A DNA stretch of 64,000 bases. Source: Lewinellaceae bacterium (GTDB lineage: Bacteria; Bacteroidota; Bacteroidia; Chitinophagales; Saprospiraceae). Below the pieces are notes generated by a model. That model worked only from the letters and a program-made list of their open reading frames with translations, did no database searches and was not told where the DNA came from. Shown here piece after piece: positions 35,308 through 42,888 of this stretch. The stretch spans positions 52,791-116,790 of the forward strand of contig JACJYA010000021.1 in assembly GCA_020636315.1 (NCBI GenBank), given 5' to 3'. Numbering within the stretch: position 1 is the stretch's first letter; each line of letters starts with the position of its first letter. The position numbers and the translations under genes are program-made.

Positions 35308-36402
35308 TCAGCCAAACCTTCGCATCGCATTCAGCAGCCGGTCCGGCAGTTCATCTTTACAGGCCAGCAGGTAGTCGTTGTATGAGCAGGGGATGAGGCG
35401 GTGGCGCTGGTATTTGGACCGGGTTTTTACAGGGACCTGCATCCACCACCGCCCGCTTTTATCACTGCGCCAGAACGTGAGTTGATAGTCCATCTTTTTA
35501 AAATCCACAATATATTCAGCCAGCCCGTCGGTGGAAGCGGGGAAGTCTCCTTTGCGGTGGTAAAAACCATCGAGAAAGTACCAGGCCATCTGGGCTACTG
35601 TATTTGCGGTTTGCCGGTTGTTATCCAGGTCCTGGCGGTAACCATAAAGGCCGAGAGCCTTTAGCTTATCGCTCATGCCGGCATAGCGGGTGATCTGGCA
35701 GGCCTCTTCCGAAGTGAAGCCGCTGGGGGTGGGATTCTTCTGGCCGGGGGCTTCGGCTTGTTTCAGGGCGGAGAGGTTGATGCTCAGCAGGTCGCAGTCG
35801 CGAATGACCGGTTCCAGTTCGGGCAGGCTGGATTTGGCCTTGCCCAGGCGCACGTAATCAAAATTTCGTTTCTCGAGGTATTCAAAAATACCGGGAGGGA
35901 TAAAATGAGCCTGGCAGCCGATGAAGCTCAGATGAAAAAGCCGGGAGTGTTTGCTTTCGAGGATCTCCTTGAGGAAATACTGCTCTTTATCGCTGTTTTC
36001 CAGGCTGTAAGGGATGCACTCATCGACTATGGCCAGGCTGGCCAGTTGCTGAAGGCTCTGGAAGGCCTTGTACTGGGCCAGTGCCTGCCTTGGAGTATTG
36101 CCCAGTAAAAGGGGAAAGACCTGCCCGTCGAGCAGTTCCCGGACCAGGGGAATGATAAAGGAAGTTTCCGTCTTGCGTACATTGCCGAGGTCGGCAATTT
36201 CCAGGCCCCGGAAGGGGAAACTCATCCGATAGAGTTCCCGGCGAATGGCCCGGGCGTCCTCCGCGCCGATGCCGATGATGGCCACTTTGGTATTTTTGAG
36301 GACAGGCAGCTCGTCTGTATATCTTTGGATGTTTCTTCCGAATTGGAAGCTCTCGAGTGCTTCTACTGAGTCTTCAAGCGGATGGAGCCAGTTCTGGAAC
36401 AT
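35308..36402 (-). CDS. Arginase/formimidoylglutamase-fold protein lacking metal ligands
   Basis: 364 residues. Overall similarity to the Bacteroidota 'formimidoylglutamase' branch of the ureohydrolase family is recognised from TSEEACQITRYAGMSDKL, AQMAWYFLDGFYHRKGDFP and RWWMQVPV...HRLIPCSYNDYLLAC. The manganese-binding motifs are gone: the GGDHS position near residue 100 reads LLLGNTPRQAL, the DAHxD position near 125 reads IVDECIPYS, and the SFDxDxxDP position near 205 reads SINLSALKQAEAP. Hydrolysis of arginine or formiminoglutamate is therefore unlikely. No histidine-degradation genes are nearby. TAGCTTTG (minus strand, 36436-36429) is a good -7 box 27 bases before the start. Confidence 0.85.
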   Translation of the reverse strand: MFQNWLHPLEDSVEALESFQFGRNIQRYTDELPVLKNTKVAIIGIGAEDARAIRRELYRMSFPFRGLEIADLGNVRKTETSFIIPLVRELLDGQVFPLLLGNTPRQALAQYKAFQSLQQLASLAIVDECIPYSLENSDKEQYFLKEILESKHSRLFHLSFIGCQAHFIPPGIFEYLEKRNFDYVRLGKAKSSLPELEPVIRDCDLLSINLSALKQAEAPGQKNPTPSGFTSEEACQITRYAGMSDKLKALGLYGYRQDLDNNRQTANTVAQMAWYFLDGFYHRKGDFPASTDGLAEYIVDFKKMDYQLTFWRSDKSGRWWMQVPVKTRSKYQRHRLIPCSYNDYLLACKDELPDRLLNAMRRFG

Positions 36403-36428
36403 ATTAGAAGCTTGGTGCTGGTGTTGGG

Positions 36429-36490
36429 CAAAGCTAAGAAATGTAAAATGTAAAATGTAAAATTTTATTTTTTAAAAGGGCCTATCTTTG
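36429..36490. promoter_or_regulatory. Divergent promoter pair around an (ATGTAAA)3 repeat
   Basis: Minus-strand -7 box TAGCTTTG (36436-36429) serves the arginase-fold gene and plus-strand -7 box TATCTTTG (36483-36490) serves the MFS gene. Between them three perfect ATGTAAA units occupy 36441-36461. The plus-strand box ends five bases before the ATG at 36496, so the MFS mRNA would have almost no leader. Confidence 0.6.
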
Positions 36491-36495
36491 TGGCC

Positions 36496-37659
36496 ATGCA
36501 ACCGACCGGCGACCGGCTATATACTCCGCAGTTTCTCCTTCTTTGCCTGAGCCACGTGCTCTTTGCCGGCAGCTTCAATATGATCATTCCGGAATTGCCG
36601 GCTTACCTGGCATCTCTGGGCGGGGAGGATTACAAAGGGCTGATTATCGCACTTTTTACATTAACGGCGGGCCTTTCGCGCCCTTTTAGCGGCAAGCTGA
36701 CCGATACGGTGGGCAGAGTCCCGGTGATGATCTTCGGCGCCCTGGTCTGCGTATGCTGCAGCCTCTTGTATCCTTTGCTCACATCGGTGGCCGGCTTTCT
36801 TTTATTGCGTTTATTTCACGGGTTCTCCACCGGTTTCAAACCCACCGCCTCTTCGGCTTATGTTGCGGACATAGCGCCGGTTTACCGCCGGGGAGAGGCC
36901 ATGGGTATTCTCGGGGTGAGTATGAATATCGGGGCGTCCCTCTTTCCTCCTGTGGGCAGTTGGCTGGCAGGTGCTTTTTCCCTGAATGGAATGTTCTTTG
37001 CTTCTTCCGGGCTGGCACTGGTTTCTATTCTCATCCTCCTGGGGTTAAAAGAGACGCTCGAGGCCCGGCAGCGGTTCAGCGCCCGGGCTTTGCAGGTTTC
37101 CAGAGGAGATGTTATCGAGCCGAAAGCGCTCGCTCCGTCAGTGGTTATTGCCTTGTCTTATGTCAGCTTTGGGACCCTCCTCACCATCGTTCCCGACCAG
37201 TGCGCTCATCTGGGGATGGCCAATAAAGGCCTCTTTTTTACCAGCTTTACGGCCTTCTCTGTTTTATCCAGGCTGGTGGCCGGCCGGGCATCCGACCGTT
37301 ACGGCCGGGTTCCGGTTCTCAAAGTCGCTCTTTTGCTGTCGGCTGTTTCTCTGGCAATGATGGGCAATGCAGATACACCGGCCACGCTCCTGGCCGCTTC
37401 CGGGGCGCTCGGGTTTTCGACTGGCATTGTCGGCCCGGCCGCCTTTGCCTGGGTCATCGACCGGAGCCCCGGCGCCAACAGGGGCCGGGCATTGGCTACG
37501 GCGTACATCGCCCTGGAAATAGGGATTGGCATGGGGGCCCTGTTTTCAGCCTGGGCATACGATAATAATGCGGCAAATTTCCCCGTCGCTTTCTACTTGA
37601 CCGCTCTGATGTCTCTACTGGGGTTCGCTTATGTACAGCTGGCCCGCCTGGCTGGATAG
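36496..37659 (+). CDS. Major facilitator superfamily transporter
   Basis: 387 residues, about 12 membrane spans in the inner membrane. The MFS loop 2-3 signature appears as GKLTDTVGRVPVMIFGA, and the pseudo-symmetric loop 8-9 copy as GRASDRYGRVPVLKVAL. The sequence GFSTGFKPTASSAYVADIAPVYRRGEAMGILG is typical of drug/proton antiporters (DHA1-like), and the N-terminus LLLCLSHVLFAGSFNMIIPELP agrees with that class. The substrate is unknown. ATG 36496 is preferred to the GTG at 36490 because the promoter -7 box covers the GTG. Confidence 0.87.
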   Translation: MQPTGDRLYTPQFLLLCLSHVLFAGSFNMIIPELPAYLASLGGEDYKGLIIALFTLTAGLSRPFSGKLTDTVGRVPVMIFGALVCVCCSLLYPLLTSVAGFLLLRLFHGFSTGFKPTASSAYVADIAPVYRRGEAMGILGVSMNIGASLFPPVGSWLAGAFSLNGMFFASSGLALVSILILLGLKETLEARQRFSARALQVSRGDVIEPKALAPSVVIALSYVSFGTLLTIVPDQCAHLGMANKGLFFTSFTAFSVLSRLVAGRASDRYGRVPVLKVALLLSAVSLAMMGNADTPATLLAASGALGFSTGIVGPAAFAWVIDRSPGANRGRALATAYIALEIGIGMGALFSAWAYDNNAANFPVAFYLTALMSLLGFAYVQLARLAG

Positions 37660-37708
37660 CCGGCTGAGTAGGTTTTTTGTCCGCCAAATATTTGGATCGG
37701 CCAACCAG

Positions 37709-37737
37709 TTGTCGTGCTAACTAATTCTGTACCTTTG
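37709..37737 (+). promoter_or_regulatory. Promoter of the amino-acid dehydrogenase gene
   Basis: TTG at 37709-37711 and TACCTTTG at 37730-37737 have the usual spacing; transcription would start near 37744, giving a leader of about 97 bases. Confidence 0.65.
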
Positions 37738-37840
37738 CATTTCTGTTAAGGCTCTGCCGTAAACGAGTAAAAAGGCCGGTGGATATCCTGGCCGGGTTCG
37801 CGGCTGCGGTAAATTTTCAACCAGATAAAACCAGAAAAAA

Positions 37841-39091
37841 ATGAGATCCTTATTGCAGGAGTATAAGGAAAAAAAACCGGAGATCGTATTTGAATGGCAT
37901 GACCCGGAATCGGAGGCTGAAGGCTGGATCGTTATCAATTCCCTGCGGCACGGGGCAGCCGGCGGCGGCACCCGTATGCGGGAAGGCCTCACCCGGGAAG
38001 AAGTCATCTCTCTGGCAAAAGTCATGGAGATCAAATTCTCCGTTTGCGGGCCGGATATCGGAGGGGCCAAATCAGGGATCAACTTTAACCCCAAGGACCC
38101 TCGACGCAACCAGGTGCTCCGGCGCTGGTACAAGGCGGCATATCCCATCCTGAAAAATTACTACGGCACCGGAGGTGACCTGAATGTGGATGAACTCAAG
38201 GATGTCATTCCCATTACCGAGGCCCTGGGGTTGTGGCACCCCCAGGAAGGGATCGTCAATGGCCACCTTAATACTACCAGTGGGGAGAAAGTCAAGGTCA
38301 TCGGCCAATTGCGAAACGGATGCGCCAAGATCGTGGAAGATGCCCGGTATGTTCCCGATAACCACAAATATGCAGTAGCGGACCTCATCACCGGCTTTGG
38401 GGTCGCTGAATCGGTTCATCATTATTACGATATTTTTCGCCACCAAAGCCTGCAGGGCAAAACGGCCATCATTCAGGGGTGGGGCAATGTCGCATCGGCT
38501 GCGGCGGGTTATCTCACCCTGCACGGAGCAAAAGTGCTGGGGATCATCGACCGGGAAGGAGGGGTCATCAGTGAGGAACCCATGGGGCTGGAGGAGGTCA
38601 AACACCTGTTCGTGACCAAGCAGGGCAACCAGCTCTTTGCTGAAAATATGATCTCTTTTGAGGAGGCCAGCGAACGGATTTGGAACCTGGGCGCCGATAT
38701 TTTTATTCCGGGAGCGGCCTCAAAGCTGGTTTCCCGCCCTCAGGTGGATGCCATGATGGCCAATGGGCTGGAGGTGATCGCCTGTGGGGCGAATGTTCCT
38801 TTTGAAGATGACGGCATTTTCTTCGGCCCTACAGCAGCCTACGTGGATGAGCACATCAGCCTTATTCCTGATTTCATCGCCAACTGTGGGATGGCCCGGG
38901 TATTTGCCTATTTCATGCAGCCGGATGCGGAAATGACTGATGAGGCCATCTTCAACGATGTGTCTTCCACCATTCGAAATGCCATTGAAGAGATATACCG
39001 GAACCACTCCGCGCCAGTAAAGCTCTCGGCGGAGGCGCTTCGGATCGCCCTCAATAAGCTAATGCCGATACAGGAGGGGGTAGGGGTGTAA
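37841..39091 (+). CDS. Glu/Leu/Phe/Val family amino-acid dehydrogenase
   Basis: 416 residues. NAD(P)-linked oxidative deamination of an amino acid to its 2-oxo acid. The N-terminal substrate domain has LRHGAAGGGTRM, the lysine loop CGPDIGGAKSGINFNP (Lys77) and the aspartate motif GTGGDLNVDE (Asp113). The Rossmann domain contains KTAIIQGWGNVASAAAGYL near residue 208. ADIFIPGAASKLV and IACGANVPFEDDG complete the family pattern. GDH's PxxxxGGxKGG is altered to GGAKSG, so the substrate could be Glu, Leu or another amino acid; I cannot decide. The gene is monocistronic with its own promoter. Confidence 0.88.
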   Translation: MRSLLQEYKEKKPEIVFEWHDPESEAEGWIVINSLRHGAAGGGTRMREGLTREEVISLAKVMEIKFSVCGPDIGGAKSGINFNPKDPRRNQVLRRWYKAAYPILKNYYGTGGDLNVDELKDVIPITEALGLWHPQEGIVNGHLNTTSGEKVKVIGQLRNGCAKIVEDARYVPDNHKYAVADLITGFGVAESVHHYYDIFRHQSLQGKTAIIQGWGNVASAAAGYLTLHGAKVLGIIDREGGVISEEPMGLEEVKHLFVTKQGNQLFAENMISFEEASERIWNLGADIFIPGAASKLVSRPQVDAMMANGLEVIACGANVPFEDDGIFFGPTAAYVDEHISLIPDFIANCGMARVFAYFMQPDAEMTDEAIFNDVSSTIRNAIEEIYRNHSAPVKLSAEALRIALNKLMPIQEGVGV

Positions 39092-39687
39092 GGGTTGGGG
39101 GGGAACTGGAGGGGTTTAGGAGTTTAGGGGCCGGATAGAGTCTGACCCGGTTTAGAGTTTGTTCAAAATTCAATCAATGGCCTGCGAACGGCAAATTTTG
39201 TTCCATCCGGCGGAAATTTTCGCCGGATAAAATTTTGCCTTTGGCTGCTCTGGCTCATCATCGAAATTTAGAAGTTTAGAAAAGTTTAGGTGGTACCCAA
39301 CTGAGGGAGGGCTAAACCTGGTTGAACTACCCCCGGGACTGTTCATAGTTTCTTGTTACTGAGTTCCTGGTTCCCTGGAAACCAGTGGTTTAGCTTAACG
39401 CGGACACACTTAATTGAACTATCCCACTACCCCCCTCTGAACCCCACCAGGCTGCGCCCAGCCCTAAACTCCTAAACCCCATTAGGCCACCACAAGACTT
39501 AAACTCCTAAACCCGGAGAGAATCCATCTGGCTCCTAAACTCCCCAAACAAGTGGCCCCTGGCCGGGGAGAGCGTCACAAAAGCATACACATTGAATATT
39601 ATAACCTATGAAAAAGCGTAATTTATTGAAGGACAAGCCCCAAATGGGCAGTTTTTTCGATAAGGAGGGATAGTAAAGGCCAATTTT
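39092..39687. repeat. Repeat-rich intergenic region with long-range inverted repeats
   Basis: No gene is supported. A 19-bp sequence GGGGTTTAGGAGTTTAGGG (39111-39129) is matched perfectly in inverse at 39462-39480, and partial extra copies of the right arm occur near 39499-39515 and 39531-39545. Between the arms lie a hairpin TCCGGCGgaaattttCGCCGGA (about 39207-39229) flanked by CAAATTTT/AAAATTTTG, and the dispersed repeat at 39335. A minus-strand frame at 39844-39623 crosses the next promoter and is not called. Confidence 0.7.
39335..39424 (+). repeat. Dispersed ~85-bp repeat, copy before the OmpA gene
   Basis: Starts GGGACTGTTCATAG and ends TTGAACTATCCC, which are imperfect inverses of each other (about 10 of 12). 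Inside is a CTGGTT...AACCAG hairpin and then a segment almost identical to the copy at 41487 (TAACGCGGACACACTTA). Direct orientation relative to that copy. It looks like a very small MITE-like or REP-type unit. Confidence 0.8.
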
Positions 39688-39719
39688 TTTGTTCGGCGAG
39701 AAAATTAGCGATAAATTTG
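39688..39719 (+). promoter_or_regulatory. Promoter of the OmpA-family gene
   Basis: TTTG at 39688-39691 and TAAATTTG at 39712-39719 with 20 bases between are a textbook Bacteroidota promoter. Transcription would start near 39725, leaving about 270 untranslated bases before the ATG at 39998. Confidence 0.7.
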
Positions 39720-39724
39720 AAACA

Positions 39725-39997
39725 CATTCTGAGTTTGTAAGTATAAATAGGGTGTAATTGCCTTATTACTGGCAAGACCGGAAGGCTACTATCTTTAACC
39801 GATTTGAGTATTTTGTAAACGAGAGCCTGGTGCGTCGTTTGCACAGCCCTGCACGCTGTGGGGCTGGGACAGCCAGGTTCGGAAACCTCAATATAATAAT
39901 GCTGCCTTACTGGCGGCAGAGAATCGGGGAGGTTTGGCGGTTTGGTTCCGCCAAACCTCCCTCATTACCACAACTAAATTATTAACAATTAATCCCT
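39725..39997 (+). other. Long structured 5' leader (possible regulatory RNA)
   Basis: The region can fold extensively. GCCTGG (near 39826) can pair with CCAGGT (near 39870) around a CACAGC/GCTGTG hairpin, CTGCC/GGCAG forms a small stem at about 39902-39918, and GGGAGGTTTGGCGG (39927-39940) pairs perfectly with its complement (39948-39961). The last stem has no T run, ends 36 bases before the start codon, and so is not an ordinary terminator. No known riboswitch consensus was recognised. A separate small RNA reading into the gene is the alternative. Confidence 0.45.
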
Positions 39998-41473
39998 ATG
40001 ACTATGACGAAGAGTAATACCCTTCTGCTGGCAGTAGCCCTCTTCCTGGGGGTAATGGGTAGCCTTCAAGCCCAAAAACAAAAAAACAGCAGTTTTGCAA
40101 CGCCAAAGGACATGTTCGAAGTCGGTGTAGGTGGCGGTTACCTGTTCGTTTCGGGTGACGTTACCCAGCAGCCTGGATTTGGCGGCAGCTTTCATGTCCG
40201 CAAATCTATCGATTATCTGTTTTCCCTTCGCGTGGATGGTATGTATGGAAAAGCCTCAGGAGAAAATAACGATATCAATAATTACGCTGCTTTTGAGACT
40301 TCTCTCTTTTCCGGCACCATTTTCGGGGTCATTTCAGCCAATTCCATGCGCTGGAACCAATCTGTGCGCAAGTTTAACCTCTATGGTATGGCGGGTGTTG
40401 GCGCCACCCAGTTTAAGGCAGATACCCGTCAGGACGATAAACGGCCGTTCGGTAAAGGCAAAGCTCAGACCATGCCCCACTTCACCGGCGGCGCCGGCGT
40501 TTCTTTCCGCCTGAGCCCCCGGGTTAATGTGGGAATCGAGCATCAGGCTCACATCGGCTTCGGTAACCAGTCTGACCTGGTGGACGGCTTCAATTTCGGG
40601 TCCGGGCCGACCAGCCGCTCCTTGTTCCGGGATGTGATCAATTACACAGCCGTCCAGATCAATGTAAACATTGGCAATACCAGCACCCACTCGGAACCCC
40701 TCTACTGGGTCAACCCCCTTGATGCCGTGATGAACGACCTTTCTAAAATAAAGGATCAGCAACAACTGGCATTGGAGGATTCCGATGCCGACGGGGTGAT
40801 CGACGCGATCGACCAGGAGCCCAATACCCCGCCCGATGTGCCGGTGGATACCAAAGGCCGCACCCTGGACAGCGACCGCGACGGAGTGCCCGATTACAAG
40901 GACAGAGAACCCTACTTCCCTCCCCGCCCGGGTGAGCGGGTCAACGAAGAAGGGGTAGTGGTTAATCCGGTTGCCGGCCCCGGTGGCGGCGTTTCTGAAT
41001 CCCGGGTTCGGGAGATCATCGCTGAAGAATTGCAGAATTACCAGTTGCGGGATGAAGGCAGCGCCAGTGGCGGTTCTGTAACGGAATGGTTCCTTCCTAT
41101 GATCCACTTCGGCATCAGCAGCAGTACGGTAAAATATTCCGATTACGGTACGCTTGCCAGTATCGCCCGCATGATGAAAGGTAACCCCAACATCCGCCTG
41201 GTGGTTTCCGGCCATACGGATTCTACCGGAGAAGTACCGAGCAACAATGTATTGTCTTACAACCGCGCCAAGGCGGTCATCGATCATCTGGTCAATAATC
41301 ATGGTATCGGCCGCGGCCGCCTCGTACTGGAGTGGAAAGGCCAGGATCAGCTACTCGTACCCTCGGGCAGCAGCTACATGAACCGCCGGGTCGAATTCCG
41401 GGTGGCGCAGCCCGACGACGTGGAAATGGATCCTCCCGCCGGCGTTTCAAAGAGCTCCGGCGACGGATATTAA
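39998..41473 (+). CDS. OmpA-family outer-membrane protein with TSP3-like linker
   Basis: 491 residues. Signal peptide (TLLLAVALFLGVMGSLQAQ), then an eight-strand-type barrel (about 35-235: FEVGVGGGYLFVSGDV, FNLYGMAGVGATQF, VSFRLSPRVNVGIEHQAHIG). Calcium-binding thrombospondin type 3-like repeats follow (DSDADGVIDAIDQEPNTP, DSDRDGVPDYKDREPYFP, about 262-310), then a Gly/Val linker and the OmpA peptidoglycan-binding domain (IRLVVSGHTDSTGEVPSNNVLSYNRAKAVIDHL near 400-435, ending SSYMNRRVEFRVA). It ties the outer membrane to the wall. The gene is bracketed by two direct copies of a dispersed repeat and preceded by a long leader. Confidence 0.93.
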   Translation: MTMTKSNTLLLAVALFLGVMGSLQAQKQKNSSFATPKDMFEVGVGGGYLFVSGDVTQQPGFGGSFHVRKSIDYLFSLRVDGMYGKASGENNDINNYAAFETSLFSGTIFGVISANSMRWNQSVRKFNLYGMAGVGATQFKADTRQDDKRPFGKGKAQTMPHFTGGAGVSFRLSPRVNVGIEHQAHIGFGNQSDLVDGFNFGSGPTSRSLFRDVINYTAVQINVNIGNTSTHSEPLYWVNPLDAVMNDLSKIKDQQQLALEDSDADGVIDAIDQEPNTPPDVPVDTKGRTLDSDRDGVPDYKDREPYFPPRPGERVNEEGVVVNPVAGPGGGVSESRVREIIAEELQNYQLRDEGSASGGSVTEWFLPMIHFGISSSTVKYSDYGTLASIARMMKGNPNIRLVVSGHTDSTGEVPSNNVLSYNRAKAVIDHLVNNHGIGRGRLVLEWKGQDQLLVPSGSSYMNRRVEFRVAQPDDVEMDPPAGVSKSSGDGY

Positions 41474-41486
41474 ATCAATCTGTTTG

Positions 41487-41569
41487 GGGACTGTTCATAG
41501 TTCCTGGTTTCTGGGTTTCTGGAAACCAGCTGGTTAGCATAACGCGGACACACTTATTTGAACTATCCC
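41487..41569 (+). repeat. Dispersed ~85-bp repeat, copy after the OmpA gene
   Basis: GGGACTGTTCATAGTTCCTG opens the unit. CTGGTTTC (41505-41512) and GAAACCAG form an internal hairpin, and TAACGCGGACACACTTA then GAACTATCCC close it. The order and 3' half are the same as in the 39335 copy, and the 5' half is the same as at 4239. It begins 13 bases after the ompA-like stop codon. Confidence 0.82.
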
Positions 41570-41589
41570 TCTGTTTTGTTTCAATCCAT

Positions 41590-41640
41590 AAACAGGCAAG
41601 GCGCCATCCTCAAATATCGGGGATGGCGCCTTGCCTGTTT
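41590..41640. terminator. Strong bidirectional terminator hairpin
   Basis: Perfect 20-bp arms (41590-41609 and 41621-41640, containing GGCAAGGCGCC) with an 11-base loop, beginning AAAC and ending GTTT. It lies between the OmpA gene (+) and the 2TM gene (-). Confidence 0.88.
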
Positions 41641-41686
41641 ATAGAATTGTTTGCAGATGTATAATCAGAACCGAAAACGGGTTGGA

Positions 41687-42034
41687 TCAGACGAGGTCTT
41701 TTTCCCGCCAGCCTTTTCCCCTTCGTTTTTGCTCCAGGGGCTCGGGAGCGTCTTCCGAACGGCGGCCTTCGCGTTCCTCCATCCAATCCTCCCAATCTTC
41801 ACCGAACCAGCCGTTGGTGCCGGGCCAGCCGAATATTCTGAGGTAATGCACTCCCACGAAAATGCCCCAGATAAGGCTGGCCTTCCACATGCCGAAGCCG
41901 CCGCTTCCTGTCAGCATCAGCATTGTGATGACGAAATTGAAGATCAGGTAGGAGCGCAGGTGACGGTAAAATTTCATCTTTTCGGATACCGGGCCGTAAT
42001 GTTGCTTCTTCCAGTTAGAATGGTGATGACACAT
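41687..42034 (-). CDS. 2TM domain membrane protein
   Basis: 115 residues. The central part, KMKFYRHLRSYLIFNFVITMLML (span 1) and GMWKASLIWGIFVGVHYLRIFGW (span 2), is the short helical-hairpin '2TM' domain common in Bacteroidota. The N-terminus is His-rich (MCHHHSNWKKQH) and the C-terminus is highly charged. No function is established for the domain; in other species it is often attached to LytTR/histidine-kinase signalling proteins. The gene stands alone. Confidence 0.75.
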   Translation of the reverse strand: MCHHHSNWKKQHYGPVSEKMKFYRHLRSYLIFNFVITMLMLTGSGGFGMWKASLIWGIFVGVHYLRIFGWPGTNGWFGEDWEDWMEEREGRRSEDAPEPLEQKRRGKGWREKDLV

Positions 42035-42160
42035 GGTTGGATCAGTTTTTCCCTCAAGTTAAGCAGGGGGGGAGGGAAGTACCAGATTTTTCGGCCGAAC
42101 TGTGGAATATGAAGAATGAATCGGCTTTTCAGGAGGATGACAGGGGAGGTTTAGCGCCTA

Positions 42161-42712
42161 TCAGTCCATCAAATGAAACCTGATCTGATCTCCTGCCGCT
42201 ATCCCGTATTTTTCGCAAAAACCACCGACTACTTCTACTACGTAAAGCGCATCGCCAATGGAAGTTTGGCTTTCCAGGGTCTGTGGGGGGGCATTGGCGC
42301 GGATGTTAAGTATCCTGGAATCCTCACTGACAAAAATGATATCCAAAGGGATATAGGTGTTGCGCATCCAGAACGACTGCGGTTCGGGCCGGTCCATAAT
42401 AAACAACATCCCCTGTGTATCTTCCATCGACTTGCGCCACATCATGCCTGTATTCCTGTCCAGAGGGTCTTTTTTGACTTCTATATCGATCGCCCGGATA
42501 ACGTTCCCGCTTTCATCATCGATGAACTGCAATTCTCCCTGTTTGGTGAACTGAGGGCCTTCGGGGGCCGGCTTCGTTTTAGGAATGGCAATATAGATCA
42601 ACCCGCCCAGTACCGCGACTGCCAGGGCAATGACCAGCCATTTGAGGTTGCGCCGGCGGCTTTGCTCTGCTCTCCTTCGTTCTGCCCGATTCTGTTTTTT
42701 CCTTCTTGCCAT
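42161..42712 (-). CDS. DUF192 domain protein, membrane anchored
   Basis: 183 residues. A very basic N-terminus (MARRKKQNRAERRRAEQSRR) precedes one membrane span (LKWLVIALAVAVLGGLIYIA, about 24-43). The DUF192 fold follows from about 55: LQFIDDESGNVIRAIDIEVKKD, RNTGMMWRKSMEDTQGMLFI, SFWMRNTYIPLDIIFVSEDSRI and VVEVVGGFCEKYGIAAGD. The function of DUF192 is not settled. The domain would face the periplasm. A one-mismatch -7 box (42738-42731) lies upstream. Confidence 0.88.
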   Translation of the reverse strand: MARRKKQNRAERRRAEQSRRRNLKWLVIALAVAVLGGLIYIAIPKTKPAPEGPQFTKQGELQFIDDESGNVIRAIDIEVKKDPLDRNTGMMWRKSMEDTQGMLFIMDRPEPQSFWMRNTYIPLDIIFVSEDSRILNIRANAPPQTLESQTSIGDALYVVEVVGGFCEKYGIAAGDQIRFHLMD

Positions 42713-42787
42713 GACTCACTTTTGCCGTGAAAGATATAAAGTCTTTTTCTTTTATCGGTGGCCAAATGGTTTTGAACAGGAGAAAAG

Positions 42788-42836
42788 AAAAGCGCCGGGC
42801 TGGAATTGGGGAATCTTCTTATCCAGGCCCCGGCGC
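42788..42836 (-). terminator. Terminator of the metal-efflux operon
   Basis: On the minus strand GCGCCGGGGCCTGG (42836-42823) pairs with CCAGCCCGGCGC (42803-42792), leaving two unpaired bases, and is followed by TTTTCTTTTCT. It lies about 50 bases after the adaptor gene stop. Confidence 0.78.
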
Positions 42837-42888
42837 GGGAATCTGCTGGCAGAAAAACTGGCCGGCAGGATTTATTTTTAATCACCGT

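Noticed and set aside
39092..39600. Repeated TTTAGGAG/CTCCTAAAC words considered as a CRISPR-like array
   Set aside because: Copies are irregular in spacing and orientation, shorter than CRISPR repeats, and no cas gene is present.
39623..39844. 73-codon minus-strand frame before the OmpA gene
   Set aside because: It overlaps a textbook promoter and the structured leader and shows no family similarity.
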